A DNA stretch of 64,000 nt from an uncultured Treponema sp. (GCA_934691925.1 CAKUTI010000001.1:1-64000), one strand, 5' to 3'. Counted from the stretch's first letter, positions 44,326 to 53,935 are shown. Notes: generated by a model from the letters alone, not told the origin. Numbers and translations are program-made.

Positions 44326-45531
44326 ATGAGCAAAAATTATAGAACAAAAGATGACAACGATGATTTGAGAGATTTTTCTCAGATTGCCTCGCAGGCGGCT
44401 TTTTCAAGCGGAAGCACAAAAATTTTCCGCGCAGGAGACGCAAACGCAGGCAGTGGCGCAAATTCATTTGGCTCGGCAGAATCTGGAATTTTACATTCCG
44501 ATGTGGCTCTTTCAGATGACGCGCAGGAATTCAGTCTGCGCCCGAAATCTCTTGAAGAGTTTTTAGGGCAAAAAGAAATAAAGGAAAATCTTTCGGTTTT
44601 TATAAAAGCCGCGCGCGAAAGGCAGGAGCCGCTCGACCATCTTTTTTTGATTGGACCTCCGGGACTTGGAAAAACGACTCTTGCGGAAATTACGGCGCAC
44701 GAGCTTGGCGCGGATTTCAAGGTGACTTCCGCGCCTGCGCTTGACAAGCCAAAGGATTTGGCTGGAATTCTTTCAACAATAACGCCGAGAACGGTTTTTT
44801 TTATCGACGAGATTCACCGCCTGAAGCCCGCGATTGAAGAAATGCTTTACATTGCGATGGAAGACTTTGAGCTTGACTGGGTAATCGGGCAGGGCGCGGC
44901 GGCAAGAACGGTTAGAATCCCGATTCCGCATTTTACGCTCGTCGGCGCGACAACAAAAGCTGGAATGGTTTCAAAGCCTCTCCAGACTCGCTTTGGAATT
45001 ATCCAGCGGTTCAATTTTTACACGCACGAGGAGCTTTCAAAAATCATAAAGCGTTCTGCTCAGATTTTGAGCTGCAAGATTGACGATGACGCGGCTCTTT
45101 TGATGGCGAGCTGCTCGCGTGGAACTCCGCGTGTTGCAAACAGAATTGTGCGCCGCATGAGAGACTTTGCGCAGTTTTTTGGAGACGGAAAAATCACGAA
45201 GCCGATTGTGGTTGACGGACTTAAACGCCTTAAAATCGACAGTCTCGGGCTTGAGGATTTTGACCGGGAGATTTTGAAGGCGATAATCTCAAAGTTCGGG
45301 GGCGGCCCTGTTGGGGCGGAAACGCTTGCAATCAGCTTGGGCGAAGCCCAGGACACGCTCGAGGATTACTATGAGCCGTATCTGATTCAGTGCGGACTGA
45401 TTCAGCGGACACAGCGCGGAAGAATTGTGACTCCGCTTGCATACGAGCATTTGGAAATAAAAAGCCCGGAGCAGGCGAAAAGCGGCTCGTTCGGGCAAAA
45501 TCCCGGGAGGTGTCCCGGACTTTTTGACTGA
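44326..45531 (+). CDS. ruvB: Holliday junction branch migration ATPase RuvB
   Basis: Hexameric AAA+ motor that pumps DNA through the RuvA-bound junction. The 401-residue protein shows [19 protein letters not shown], Walker [10 protein letters not shown], Walker [10 protein letters not shown], sensor 1 LVGATTKAG, the arginine finger TRFGI and the C-terminal winged helix ([25 protein letters not shown]). About 65 residues at the N-terminus, rich in Ser, Ala and Gly, and about 20 at the C-terminus exceed the usual 340. The N-terminal part may be a real extension or the start may be further in; no ribosome site decides. Confidence 0.95.
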   Translation: MSKNYRTKDDNDDLRDFSQIASQAAFSSGSTKIFRAGDANAGSGANSFGSAESGILHSDVALSDDAQEFSLRPKSLEEFLGQKEIKENLSVFIKAARERQEPLDHLFLIGPPGLGKTTLAEITAHELGADFKVTSAPALDKPKDLAGILSTITPRTVFFIDEIHRLKPAIEEMLYIAMEDFELDWVIGQGAAARTVRIPIPHFTLVGATTKAGMVSKPLQTRFGIIQRFNFYTHEELSKIIKRSAQILSCKIDDDAALLMASCSRGTPRVANRIVRRMRDFAQFFGDGKITKPIVVDGLKRLKIDSLGLEDFDREILKAIISKFGGGPVGAETLAISLGEAQDTLEDYYEPYLIQCGLIQRTQRGRIVTPLAYEHLEIKSPEQAKSGSFGQNPGRCPGLFD

Positions 45532-45541
45532 AAAAATTGCC

Positions 45542-45598
45542 CGAAAAAAGCGGTTCCGTCAATTCAAGCAATTTGTGCAATTCTGACGGCTTTTTTCG
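45542..45598 (+). terminator. Terminator after ruvB
   Basis: A nested hairpin: outer CGAAAAAAGC with GCTTTTTTCG, inner CCGTCA with TGACGG. The T run lies in the right arm. Because the left arm is an A run, it may also work on the minus strand. Confidence 0.7.
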
Positions 45599-45889
45599 CA
45601 TTTGCCGCGTTAGCCACGGCAGTCGCGTTAGCCGCGCTAGTCGCTTTAGCGACAAATTCGCATGAAGAAAATGCTACGCCCGATTGGAGCGGCAGCCGCA
45701 GGCTGTTCTGGAATGTAATGGAAACGAAGTGAAAGAATGAGCGTGAGCGAACCGCGGAAAGCGGGGCAGTGTTTTTTAGCGTCAGGCGATGTCTGAAAAC
45801 TAAAAATTGCTTTAAAAGAGCATCGTTCTAAAAAAATAAAAAACTGGATTTTTGCTTTTAAGAGATTTTGAACTGAAATTGGAGAAAAT
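45599..45889. other. Intergenic DNA with short repeats
   Basis: No gene. Tandem-like GTTAGCC/GCTAGTCGC sequence lies at 45608-45650. An inverted copy of the GGCGTAGCA element (as GCTACGCC) is at 45667-45684, followed by GAGCGTGAGCGAACCGCGG-type sequence. The last 15 bases hold the GGAG ribosome site of queA. Confidence 0.5.
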
Positions 45890-46945
45890 ATGAAACTTAG
45901 CGATTTTGATTTTGACTTGCCGGAGGAGCTGATTGCGCAGAAGCCTTCCGGAGTGCGCGGGCAGGACCGCCTTATGCTTTTGGGGCGGAGCGACGGCTCG
46001 GTTCAGCATTTGAAGATGGACGATTTGCCGGACTTGATTTCGAGCGACACTTTGATGGTTTTCAACAACTCAAAAGTGCGCAGAAGCCGCTGCTACGGAA
46101 TTCGTCTTTCGGAGATTGAAGGGCAGGGCGGACGCGAGCAGGAATTTATGTTTTTGAACCAGATGACTCCCGACCTGAAAACTTGGCACACGATGGTTAA
46201 AGGCGCGAAAAAGGTAAAGCCCGGAAGCAAATATAAATTCAATGACGGCTCAATCGGAACGATTTTAGAGCACGAAAACGACAAAGGCTCGGAATTCCGC
46301 ACAATCGCTTTTGAAAACGCGGTTGATGACGGCTGGTTTTTGCAGAACGGCCACATTCCGCTTCCGCCTTACATCCGCCGAGAGGACGACGACACCGACT
46401 CCGAGCGTTACCAGACAATTTACGCCAAAGAGACTGGAAGCTCTGCTTGCCCGACTGCTGGGCTTCATTTTACCGAGGAAATGTTCAAGCGGCTTGATGA
46501 AAAAGGAATTGAACGCTGCTTTTTGACTCTGCACGTCGGTCTTGGAACTTTTCTTCCGGTCAGAACAGAAAACATTGAAGACCACAAAATGCACGAGGAA
46601 ATTTACACGATTCCTTTTGACGTTGCGGAAAAAATCAACAAGGCAAAAAAGGAAGGACGGCCGATTCTTGCCGTCGGAACAACTTCCGTTCGCACTCTTG
46701 AATCTGCAAGCGACGAGAACGGATTTGTAAAGGCCGGCTCAAGCTCCACGCACATTTTTATGTATCCAGGCTACAAATTCAAATGCGTTGACCAAATGTT
46801 CACGAATTTCCACACGCCTGAAAGCACTTTGATAATGCTGGTTTCGGCTTTTGCCGGGCGCGAGCATATTTTAAGCGCGTACAGGCAGGCGGTCGAGAAA
46901 AAATACCGCTTTTTCAGCTACGGCGACTGCATGCTGATAAAATAA
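45890..46945 (+). CDS. queA: S-adenosylmethionine:tRNA ribosyltransferase-isomerase
   Basis: Moves the ribosyl part of S-adenosylmethionine to preQ1 at tRNA position 34, giving epoxyqueuosine. The 351-residue protein shows the family signatures LPEELIAQKPSG at the N-terminus, VFNNSKVRRSR, GSSACPTAGLHFTEE, LHVGLGTFLPV and GTTSVRTLES near the C-terminal half. GGAG lies about 6 bases before the ATG. No tgt or other queuosine gene is adjacent. Confidence 0.96.
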   Translation: MKLSDFDFDLPEELIAQKPSGVRGQDRLMLLGRSDGSVQHLKMDDLPDLISSDTLMVFNNSKVRRSRCYGIRLSEIEGQGGREQEFMFLNQMTPDLKTWHTMVKGAKKVKPGSKYKFNDGSIGTILEHENDKGSEFRTIAFENAVDDGWFLQNGHIPLPPYIRREDDDTDSERYQTIYAKETGSSACPTAGLHFTEEMFKRLDEKGIERCFLTLHVGLGTFLPVRTENIEDHKMHEEIYTIPFDVAEKINKAKKEGRPILAVGTTSVRTLESASDENGFVKAGSSSTHIFMYPGYKFKCVDQMFTNFHTPESTLIMLVSAFAGREHILSAYRQAVEKKYRFFSYGDCMLIK

Positions 46946-47241
46946 TTTTTAAGGATTTTTCAGGACGGACTTTTTGTAGAGCAGTTCGGGGACTAGCCCC
47001 GGGGCAAGCTTGGGGCTTGCCTCGGATCTGGCTGAAAGCTACGCATTTGGAGCGGACAAACAAGCCCCGCTATCCGCCGTTTTGCAGCCAAGCTGCTTCA
47101 TTGCTCCGCAACGCCTCCGGCACGGCTACTATCGGGCGTAGCATTTTATGAAAGTGGCGCAGGCAGGCAGTTGTCCAGTGATTAAAATTGCGGAATCATT
47201 TTTTCTTACAATTGAGATTGCTGGAATCGCCTGTTCTTATC
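46946..47241. other. Intergenic DNA with a dispersed GC-richer element
   Basis: No gene. A GC-richer block at about 46985-47170 includes the small palindrome GGGGCAAGCTTGGGGC and the element ending ATCGGGCGTAGCATTTTATG (47131-47150) that is shared with 22630-22675. It looks like a dispersed intergenic repeat of this genome. Confidence 0.5.
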
Positions 47242-48087
47242 TCACGTGAGCTGCTCGAGCGAATATTTAAGCAGATTCCAGAACTGCTTTTCGAGAATCG
47301 GATTCGCTTTTGATTCCCGCGAAATCTTGTTGAAAATTTCCTCCGCTTCAAGCATAAATTCCGAAATCGTGCTTGCCGAAAGCGGAAGGTGCGCTCCAAT
47401 CAGCCTGTTTTCAAGCTCCGCGTCCCGAAATTTGAATTTTCCTGCAAAAGCGATTCTAAGCGCGGAAATCTGGTTTTTGTTTGAGTCTGCAAGAAAAACA
47501 AAAGACGCTGAATTCTCGTCAATCGTGTTTTCCGGACCGACCCGCTTGAAAATTGCGACATTCCAATCATAAAAAGGAATTCTTATTTTTGTCAGAATAG
47601 AATTTTCAGGAACTTTTTCAAATTTGTACATTGAAACCGTTGAAATTTCCTGTTTTCTCATCGATATTGCCGGAGTTTCGCTCTCGCTCGTGAATTCAAG
47701 GCGCGCGTCAAGCGCGAGAAGAGGCGCGTAAAGCGTGTAATAAAAATCGTCTGCGCAGATGTTTCCGCCGATTGTCGCAAGATTTTTCACAAAAGGATTT
47801 GAAATTGACTTTACAGCCTCAAAAACCGTTGCTGGAAGATTGTTTTTTCCAAGCGACTCGATTTCAGAAAGCGTAACTTCGCTGCCAAGCTCAAAATAAC
47901 GCTCTTTTTTCTCGAGAATTTTAAGCTCCTTCACATTTCTTATTGAAAGATTTTTTTCCGGAAAAGGCTTGTTTTGCAGAGTAAAAGTCGTGCAGCCGCC
48001 CAAAATCGAAAGCCCTGCGACGCTGTTTATCTGCTGGAAAATTTCCGCGAGATTCCGCGCGTAAAAAAAACTTTTAGCGGCCGGCAT
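47242..48087 (-). CDS. FAD-binding subunit of a xanthine dehydrogenase-like complex
   Basis: The 281-residue protein matches the medium, flavin-binding subunit of molybdenum hydroxylases. It has LSILGGCTTFTLQN near the N-terminus (usually AGGTDL), VKNLATIGGNICADDFYYTLYAPLLAL as the FAD motif, and a C-terminal domain of the CO_deh_flav_C type. It should pass electrons between iron-sulphur clusters and NAD or another acceptor. It overlaps the 2Fe-2S subunit gene by 14 bases and uses GGAGGGAAG as ribosome site inside it. It is the last gene of this minus-strand run. Confidence 0.82.
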   Translation of the reverse strand: MPAAKSFFYARNLAEIFQQINSVAGLSILGGCTTFTLQNKPFPEKNLSIRNVKELKILEKKERYFELGSEVTLSEIESLGKNNLPATVFEAVKSISNPFVKNLATIGGNICADDFYYTLYAPLLALDARLEFTSESETPAISMRKQEISTVSMYKFEKVPENSILTKIRIPFYDWNVAIFKRVGPENTIDENSASFVFLADSNKNQISALRIAFAGKFKFRDAELENRLIGAHLPLSASTISEFMLEAEEIFNKISRESKANPILEKQFWNLLKYSLEQLT

Positions 48088-48562
48088 GCTTTCTTCCCTC
48101 CCGCTCGTGCTTGTTTGCCATTGCGTACATCATTCCGTTTATGAATTTTCTGTCGTCCGTGCAGCTGCAGTCAACCGAAGATGCGATTTCTTCCATTTCT
48201 TCACTTTCTGGCTTGTAAGGCTTGTTGATTAAATTGTACGCGGTGAAATATCTTGCCGCGTTGCAAAATCCGCAAAGCGTGATTCCTGCCTGCGAGAAGC
48301 CTTTTTGAATGTCCTGGCCGTCTGGAGTTTTTATGAAATGCTCAAGAGTCTCAATTTTGCTGTTTTTTACAGTTCCGACTGGAACAAGGCAGCTTGGAAC
48401 TGTTTTTCCGTCAAGCAAAACGGCGCAAAGCCCGCATTTTCCTTTCTGGCAGCCTTCTTTTGCCGAAAAAAGCTCAAGGCGGCGGAGAGTTTCCAAAAGT
48501 TTTTCTTCAGGATTTGCGTCAAGAATGATTTTCTCGTCATTTAGAATTACAGGAATTTTCAT
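48074..48562 (-). CDS. [2Fe-2S] subunit of a xanthine dehydrogenase-like complex
   Basis: 162 residues. The N-terminal plant-type ferredoxin domain has the first cluster motif GCQKGKCGLCAVLLDGKTVPSC. The C-terminal helical domain has the second as LCGFCNAARYF and VDCSCTD. In active enzymes the second motif reads QCGFC and CRCTG; here the Gln that contacts the molybdopterin is Leu, while all eight cluster cysteines remain. AGGAGG precedes the ATG. It lies 44 bases after the large subunit gene. Confidence 0.85.
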   Translation of the reverse strand: MKIPVILNDEKIILDANPEEKLLETLRRLELFSAKEGCQKGKCGLCAVLLDGKTVPSCLVPVGTVKNSKIETLEHFIKTPDGQDIQKGFSQAGITLCGFCNAARYFTAYNLINKPYKPESEEMEEIASSVDCSCTDDRKFINGMMYAMANKHEREGRKHAGR

Positions 48563-48606
48563 TTTTTCCTCCTAATAAAAACTTTGAAGCTTTTCATGCA
48601 AAGCTT

Positions 48607-50838
48607 TTACTGCGTCTCCTGATTTTTGATTTTTTTGTTTTTTTCTGAATTTTCTTTGATTTTAAAAAGACTGTCCGTTTTTAATGGAAGCTCGTTCACT
48701 GTGAGAGCGAGAGCCTGGCTTGTCGCCGAGCAGAACGCCGGAGGCAGAATCGAGTAAATCAGCGAGTCAAGATTTTTCGGCTCGTCGTCAGACTGCGCAA
48801 ACTGCACAACGATTTTTTGGCATTTTAGGCTGTCTCCGAAGACGAGCGTTGAAAGGCATTTTTTTATCGCCTGCTTTGCCGCTGTCTCGGCCGCCTGCGG
48901 ATTTGCGATTCTTCCGCAGTCAATCACCGCAAAAACGCCTGTAACCTGCTCTGAAAAAGCGCAGCTGTCGTATTCCACTTCCACAACGCACGTTCCGAAT
49001 GATGTTGAAAAAAACGGCGTGCCTGAAAAAGTCTCTTCTTTCCATTGGTTTCTTTTTGACGGCGCAATCGATTTTTTTACGGTTATCGGAAGAACTGCGT
49101 CCTTTTTTCGCTTGATTGCCTCAAGGCATTTTTTAAGGAGATGAGTCTTTATGCTGATGTTGCCAATCATCAGGTCGTTTTGAATTGCCGCGATTCCTTT
49201 TTCGCTCGCTTCCGCCAAAGAAAGGTCGAGATTGAACTGGATGCTCCGCTTGTCAATTCCAAGCGAGTCGATTATTATTTTCTGCCAAATTTCCTTGATG
49301 TTTTGCGATGGCGGAGCTGTGTTCACAACGATTTTCCGTTCGTCAGTCATTGTAACTTGCAGGCTGAAATTCTCGTTCTTAAAATTTGTTCCGAGATAGC
49401 CGTTTCCGTCAAAAGCCGCCGCCATTCCGATTCCTCTTAGCGGCGGGGAATAAGGCGAATTCTCGTCTGTCTCGTATCGCCCTTTTTCGGCGAGCTTGTA
49501 GACCGCGTATTTTCTGTTGAAGTCGCTTCTTGCGCAAACCGCTTTCATCGAGTCTTCCGCACGTCCAAGCTCTAGCTCGAACGGATTTTTTGAGATTTTT
49601 GATTTTGCGTTTGAATTCCGAAGATTTTTCAGCCTGATTTCAAGCGGCGTGAATCCTGTTTCCTCCGAGATTTTTTGGATTTGGCTTTCAAGCGCGAAAA
49701 AAACTTGCGAGTCGATTCTGTTCAGCCTTACAGACGACGGGGGATTTGCCGAAGAAAAGATTTTCGTCCTTATCCTTAAATTTTCCGTGCTGTAAATTCC
49801 CGCAGCCGCAATCGTGAATCTGTCGAGCATTTCTGTCGCTAGCGGATTTTTATAGCCTGTGTCCGCCTGAATTTCAATGTCCATCGCCTTTATCGTTCCG
49901 TCTTTTGAAACCGCAGCCCTGTTTTTTACTTTTACGAAAGTCGCGCGCTCAACAAAATTTATCTCGTCCTCGCGTTCAAGAGAAAGAAGAACCGGCTTTC
50001 CAGTTTTTAGCGCGGCCACGCTTGCCATAGCCGCAAAAATCGAGCTCATCCAGATTTTGTTTGAATTTTGGTTGTTTTTCTTTGTGCAGTTTAGAATTAT
50101 GTTTGATTTTTCAAGCCCTGTCGCGCGGCTTACCGAGTCTTTTATGTGCGTTATGTAGCGTCCTGCAGTGAAAATGTGGAGATTTTCGCCCTTTAAGCAG
50201 CAAAAGCAGCCTGCTGTTTCCTTGATTTCGTGCTGAGTGACTGAATTTTTCCAGATTCCTTCTATTATTTTGTTTTCAGGATTTTTGAATTCGCTTTGCG
50301 CGTCTCCGGACAAAACTTCGCGTTCCGCCGCAGTTTCTTCAAGATTTTCTGAGTTTTTTTGTTCGCTTGTTTCCTGCGGTTCTTTCAGTTCCGATGTTTT
50401 TTTTGATTCTGTCTGTTCTGGCAGTTTTTCAAAATTTCTTTCTTCAAAGAAATCTTGGGATTCTTCCTGATTTTGATTTTTTCTTTCAAGAATGATTTTT
50501 ACTTTTTCGCGAAGCTCAAAAACTGTTTTTCTGTCAGGACCTGCAATGAGCGCGACCGGCTCGCCTTTGTATTTTATCTCGCCGGTGCAGAAAATTTCTG
50601 TGCGCGTTCCGAAAGTCGTTATGAATTTCTGGTTCGGAATGTCGTCTGCGGTGAAAATCTCGTAGTTTTCAGGAATCGGCTCCTGGTTTTCAAGCTGAAT
50701 GGAATTTATTTTTCCTGCGCTAAAAGGGCTTCTCACAATAAGCGCGTACAACATTCCGTCAGCGCGCATATCGCTGTAGAAATCGTTCGAGAAAATCACC
50801 GTTTTTTTTGGCCTCGCAAGGCTTTTTTTAGCGCGCAT
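48607..50838 (-). CDS. Molybdopterin-subunit-like protein of the xanthine dehydrogenase family, cofactor motifs degenerate
   Basis: The 743-residue protein keeps the family layout: an alpha/beta hammerhead domain (DGMLYALIVRSPFSAGKINSI, CTGEIKYKGEPVALIAG), then the large domain (ALKTGKPVLLSLEREDEI, PPLRGIGMAAAFDGNGY). Key sites are missing: the GGGFGGK loop reads TKKNNQNSNK, and the C-terminal GVGEPP with the catalytic Glu reads YSILPP. An insertion at about 115-175 is E/K/Q/N-rich. It may be a structural or redox relic rather than a hydroxylase. It overlaps the DegT gene by 11 bases. Confidence 0.75.
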   Translation of the reverse strand: MRAKKSLARPKKTVIFSNDFYSDMRADGMLYALIVRSPFSAGKINSIQLENQEPIPENYEIFTADDIPNQKFITTFGTRTEIFCTGEIKYKGEPVALIAGPDRKTVFELREKVKIILERKNQNQEESQDFFEERNFEKLPEQTESKKTSELKEPQETSEQKNSENLEETAAEREVLSGDAQSEFKNPENKIIEGIWKNSVTQHEIKETAGCFCCLKGENLHIFTAGRYITHIKDSVSRATGLEKSNIILNCTKKNNQNSNKIWMSSIFAAMASVAALKTGKPVLLSLEREDEINFVERATFVKVKNRAAVSKDGTIKAMDIEIQADTGYKNPLATEMLDRFTIAAAGIYSTENLRIRTKIFSSANPPSSVRLNRIDSQVFFALESQIQKISEETGFTPLEIRLKNLRNSNAKSKISKNPFELELGRAEDSMKAVCARSDFNRKYAVYKLAEKGRYETDENSPYSPPLRGIGMAAAFDGNGYLGTNFKNENFSLQVTMTDERKIVVNTAPPSQNIKEIWQKIIIDSLGIDKRSIQFNLDLSLAEASEKGIAAIQNDLMIGNISIKTHLLKKCLEAIKRKKDAVLPITVKKSIAPSKRNQWKEETFSGTPFFSTSFGTCVVEVEYDSCAFSEQVTGVFAVIDCGRIANPQAAETAAKQAIKKCLSTLVFGDSLKCQKIVVQFAQSDDEPKNLDSLIYSILPPAFCSATSQALALTVNELPLKTDSLFKIKENSEKNKKIKNQETQ

Positions 50839-52021
50839 GATGTTTTTTTCCAGTCTGAATCACAGTTTCAATCACGTAGTCCGCCATTTCTTCCGTCATA
50901 TCCGGCCAGAGCGGAATTGTGATTGAACGCTCATAATGTTTTTGCGCATTCGGGAATTTTTCCGGCGTGAATTCGGGATAGCGTTCTTTCCAGTAAGAAA
51001 AATTGTAGATTGCGATAAAATGCATCGAGATTCCAAGTCCGCTTGACTGAAGCTCTTTTGCAAATTCGTTTCTCGTGCAGTCGAGTTTTTCAAGATTCAG
51101 CTGAATCATATACAAGTGCCATGCGTTTCCTTCTCCGTCCGGCGGCAAAGTCAGAAAATCGCAGTCTTTGAGAGCCTCGTTGTATTTTTTTACGATTTTT
51201 TTCCTTTTCTCAAAGAACAAATCTGCTTTTTTTAGCTGAACACGTCCAATCGCGCTCAAAACATCAGGCAGATTCGACTTGAATCCCGGCGCGATGATAT
51301 CGTATTCCCAGCTTGCTTTGTCGCTCGTGTAGCGGTCCCAGGCGTCGCGGTCCATTCCGTGAAGGCGCATCTGCGTGATTCTTTTTGCGAGTGCGTCGTC
51401 ATTTGTCGTGACCATTCCGCCTTCGCCAGTTGTGATTGTCTTTGTTGCGTAAAACGAGAAAACTCCCGCGTCGCCCAAAGTTCCTGCAAATCCGTTTTTT
51501 GTTCGGCTCGGAAAAGAGTGCGCGCAGTCTTCAATCACGTAGATTTTGTTTTTCTCAGTCGAATATTTTTTTGCAAGCGATGTGATTTTTTCCATGTCGC
51601 AAAGATTTCCGCCGATGTGAACCGGAACAATCGCCGCAACGTTTTCGATTTTTCCTTCAGTTTTTAGTTTTTCGAGAATTTCTTCGATTTTTTTCGGGTC
51701 GATTGAATAAGAATCCTTTTCCGTGTCCGCAAAAATCACGTCCGCGTTCAAATGCAATGCGGACGCCGCTGTTGAAACGAAAGTGTAGGGCGTTGTAATC
51801 ACAATTTTCCCAGCTTTTACGCCGCAGGCTTCCATAGCAAGAATCGTTCCGCTTGTGTTGGAATTCACCGCAAGCGCATGCTTCGCGCCGACAAAATCCG
51901 CAAATTCCTTTTCAAAATCGTGGGTTACATTTCCAGTTGTAAGCCAGCCTGAGTCAATCACATCGCAGACAGCCTTTTTCTCCTCATCTGAAAAAGAAGG
52001 CTTAAAAAAAGGAACTTTCAT
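50828..52021 (-). CDS. DegT/DnrJ/EryC1/StrS-family sugar aminotransferase
   Basis: PLP-dependent enzyme that aminates a nucleotide-linked keto sugar. The 397-residue protein shows FFKPSFSDEEKKAVCDVIDSGWLTTG, SNTSGTILAMEACG, ITTPYTFVSTA, VIEDCAHSF and SFYATKTITTGEGGM, whose Lys binds PLP. It resembles ArnB, PseC and PglE types. With the dehydratase gene upstream it could make a 4-amino sugar for surface glycan or flagellin. A GGAGA ribosome site lies 6 bases before the ATG. Why three dehydrogenase-like genes follow in the same run is unclear. Confidence 0.9.
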   Translation of the reverse strand: MKVPFFKPSFSDEEKKAVCDVIDSGWLTTGNVTHDFEKEFADFVGAKHALAVNSNTSGTILAMEACGVKAGKIVITTPYTFVSTAASALHLNADVIFADTEKDSYSIDPKKIEEILEKLKTEGKIENVAAIVPVHIGGNLCDMEKITSLAKKYSTEKNKIYVIEDCAHSFPSRTKNGFAGTLGDAGVFSFYATKTITTGEGGMVTTNDDALAKRITQMRLHGMDRDAWDRYTSDKASWEYDIIAPGFKSNLPDVLSAIGRVQLKKADLFFEKRKKIVKKYNEALKDCDFLTLPPDGEGNAWHLYMIQLNLEKLDCTRNEFAKELQSSGLGISMHFIAIYNFSYWKERYPEFTPEKFPNAQKHYERSITIPLWPDMTEEMADYVIETVIQTGKKHHAR

Positions 52022-52330
52022 AAAAATCTCCAGTCCTCAAAAATTAAAATTCAAAAAAATTGGGCGTTTCCTTCGCCTTCGTGCAAGCACTTCGGCTCGG
52101 GTCGGGCTATACGCACTTGCGCCGTCTAACCGCGGCTTCATTCTTCCGCTTGCTTGGCTTCGCCAATGCCGCGCTTCAGAACTGCTTCGCAGGTGCTTCT
52201 ATCCCTAACGCAGTTCTAGCGAAGTTCTAACGAAGTTAGGTGTTCCACTCGCTCCTCTGGCTTTGATTCGTTTTTTTCCCCGAACCGCATTTTTATTTGC
52301 GTTTTTCGTTTTTGTGCAAATATCTAAAAA
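52022..52330. other. Intergenic repeat-like DNA
   Basis: No gene. The stretch 52065-52260 is rich in CTTCG and GCTTCG words (GCTTGGCTTCGCCAATG, CTAGCGAAGTTCTAACGAAG) and resembles the other GC-richer intergenic elements here. No promoter for the DegT gene was recognised in it. Confidence 0.45.
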
Positions 52331-53842
52331 TCACAAATTTCCGTGTTCCAGAAATTTTCCTGTTTTCTTGTAAAAATCGTCAAGGCTCGGAACAGCTTTT
52401 CTCAAAATCGAAACGAGCAGCTCCTTGTTTCTGAATTTTTCTGCGTCGTTTTTCCAGAAGCAAATCGGCTCAAGCGCGCTCAAAAGCGAATCCAGATTTT
52501 CATCTCCGAATTCCATGTTTTTAAGCTCGAGAATTTTCTCGTACTCGGTTTTTTTGGGCTCTTCTTCCTTTAGCCACAAAGGCTCGTGAATTCTTTCGCC
52601 GGGTCTCAATCCGATTATCTTGATTTCAATGTCGCGCTCAGGCTCAAGTCCTGAAAATTTTACAATCTGTTTTGCCATGTCGTAGATTTTAAGCGGCTCG
52701 CCCATATCAAGAAGATACGACTTTCCGTTTTTTCCGACTCCGCCTGTTTCAAGCACAAGCGAGCAGGCCTCTGGAATCGTCATAAAGTACCGCTCCATGT
52801 TTTTGTCGGTTACTGTTACTGGACCGCCGGCTTTTATCTGCTGCTGGAAAAGCGGCAAAATTGAGCCGCGCGAGCCTAAAACGTTTCCAAAGCGCACAAA
52901 CATAAAATTCTGGTTTTTTCTTGCTTTTTTTGCGTACTGGAGAACGAGCTTTTCTGAAAGCATTTTGCTTGCTCCGTAAACGCTCACCGGGCTTACAGCC
53001 TTGTCCGTCGAAATCAGCACGAACCGCTGAACATTTGATTCTTCGTCAATCGCCGCGTCAAGAAGATTTTTTGTTCCGTAAACGTTGTTTTCAATCACCG
53101 CAACAGGATTTTCTTCCATCATCGGAACGTGCTTGTAAGCCGCGCAATGGAAAATCACATCTGCCTTCGTCTTTTTTATGATGAATTTCGTGTATTCGCG
53201 GTCTTTCATGTCGCCGATAATCGGAACTACAGTCGCTTTTTCTCCGACTCCTTCCTGCTGCAAAACGTGAAGCTCTCGGTAAATCTGAACGATAGAATTT
53301 TCTCCGTGGCCAAAGAGATAAAGACGCTCAGCTCCGCCGCTTAAAAGCTGCCGCGCAAGCTCCGAGCCGATTGAGCCGCCTGCTCCCGTAATCAGAACGC
53401 GTTTTCCGCGCAGGTATTTTAAGCTTTCGTGGAGCGGAATTATAACAGGCGTGCGTCCTAAAACATCGAGCGGGTCGATTTCCCTTGTCTGCACAAAATG
53501 AGCCTTTCCGTCAACAATCTGGCTTATGCTCGGCAAAATTCTTATGTGCGCAAATCCGCCTGACTTTAAAATCTCGTATATTTCCCTTATTCTTTCCACC
53601 GGCGCGCTTGGAATCGCGATAATCGCCTCGTCGAGCGGTCCGCATCTTAAAATTTTCGCGACCTCGCGGATTGGACCTAAGCACGGAATTCCTTCAATTT
53701 GCTTTCCAATCAGATTTTCGTCATCGTCCAAAAATGCCGCAACCTCGCCGAAAACTTTTTTCCGCTGCAAGTCCGCCGCAATCATCTGTCCTGCAAATCC
53801 CGCCCCGATTATGTAGATTTTAGATTCACTTTTTTGAAGCAT
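52331..53842 (-). CDS. Nucleotide-sugar 4,6-dehydratase-like protein, soluble FlaA1/CapD family
   Basis: 503 residues with two Rossmann folds: an N-terminal one (IYIIGAGFAGQMIAADL, residues 8-24) and a second with VLITGAGGSIGSELARQL, the NAD site of a short-chain dehydratase. FHCAAYKHVPMMEENPVAVIENNVYGT and STDKAVSPVSVYGASKMLSEKL give the active site, with a Tyr-x3-Lys pair. Long WbpM/CapD relatives have membrane helices before the first fold and usually Met instead of this Tyr; neither holds here. It probably makes a UDP-4-keto-6-deoxy-HexNAc for the aminotransferase that follows. Confidence 0.87.
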   Translation of the reverse strand: MLQKSESKIYIIGAGFAGQMIAADLQRKKVFGEVAAFLDDDENLIGKQIEGIPCLGPIREVAKILRCGPLDEAIIAIPSAPVERIREIYEILKSGGFAHIRILPSISQIVDGKAHFVQTREIDPLDVLGRTPVIIPLHESLKYLRGKRVLITGAGGSIGSELARQLLSGGAERLYLFGHGENSIVQIYRELHVLQQEGVGEKATVVPIIGDMKDREYTKFIIKKTKADVIFHCAAYKHVPMMEENPVAVIENNVYGTKNLLDAAIDEESNVQRFVLISTDKAVSPVSVYGASKMLSEKLVLQYAKKARKNQNFMFVRFGNVLGSRGSILPLFQQQIKAGGPVTVTDKNMERYFMTIPEACSLVLETGGVGKNGKSYLLDMGEPLKIYDMAKQIVKFSGLEPERDIEIKIIGLRPGERIHEPLWLKEEEPKKTEYEKILELKNMEFGDENLDSLLSALEPICFWKNDAEKFRNKELLVSILRKAVPSLDDFYKKTGKFLEHGNL

Positions 53843-53935
53843 TGTAATTATCCACCCGAAAGAATTTTATCACAGAAAAAAGATAAATTGAAGAGAATAT
53901 TTTCACTAACGAGGGCTGGATTGAGCGCCTAAGCC

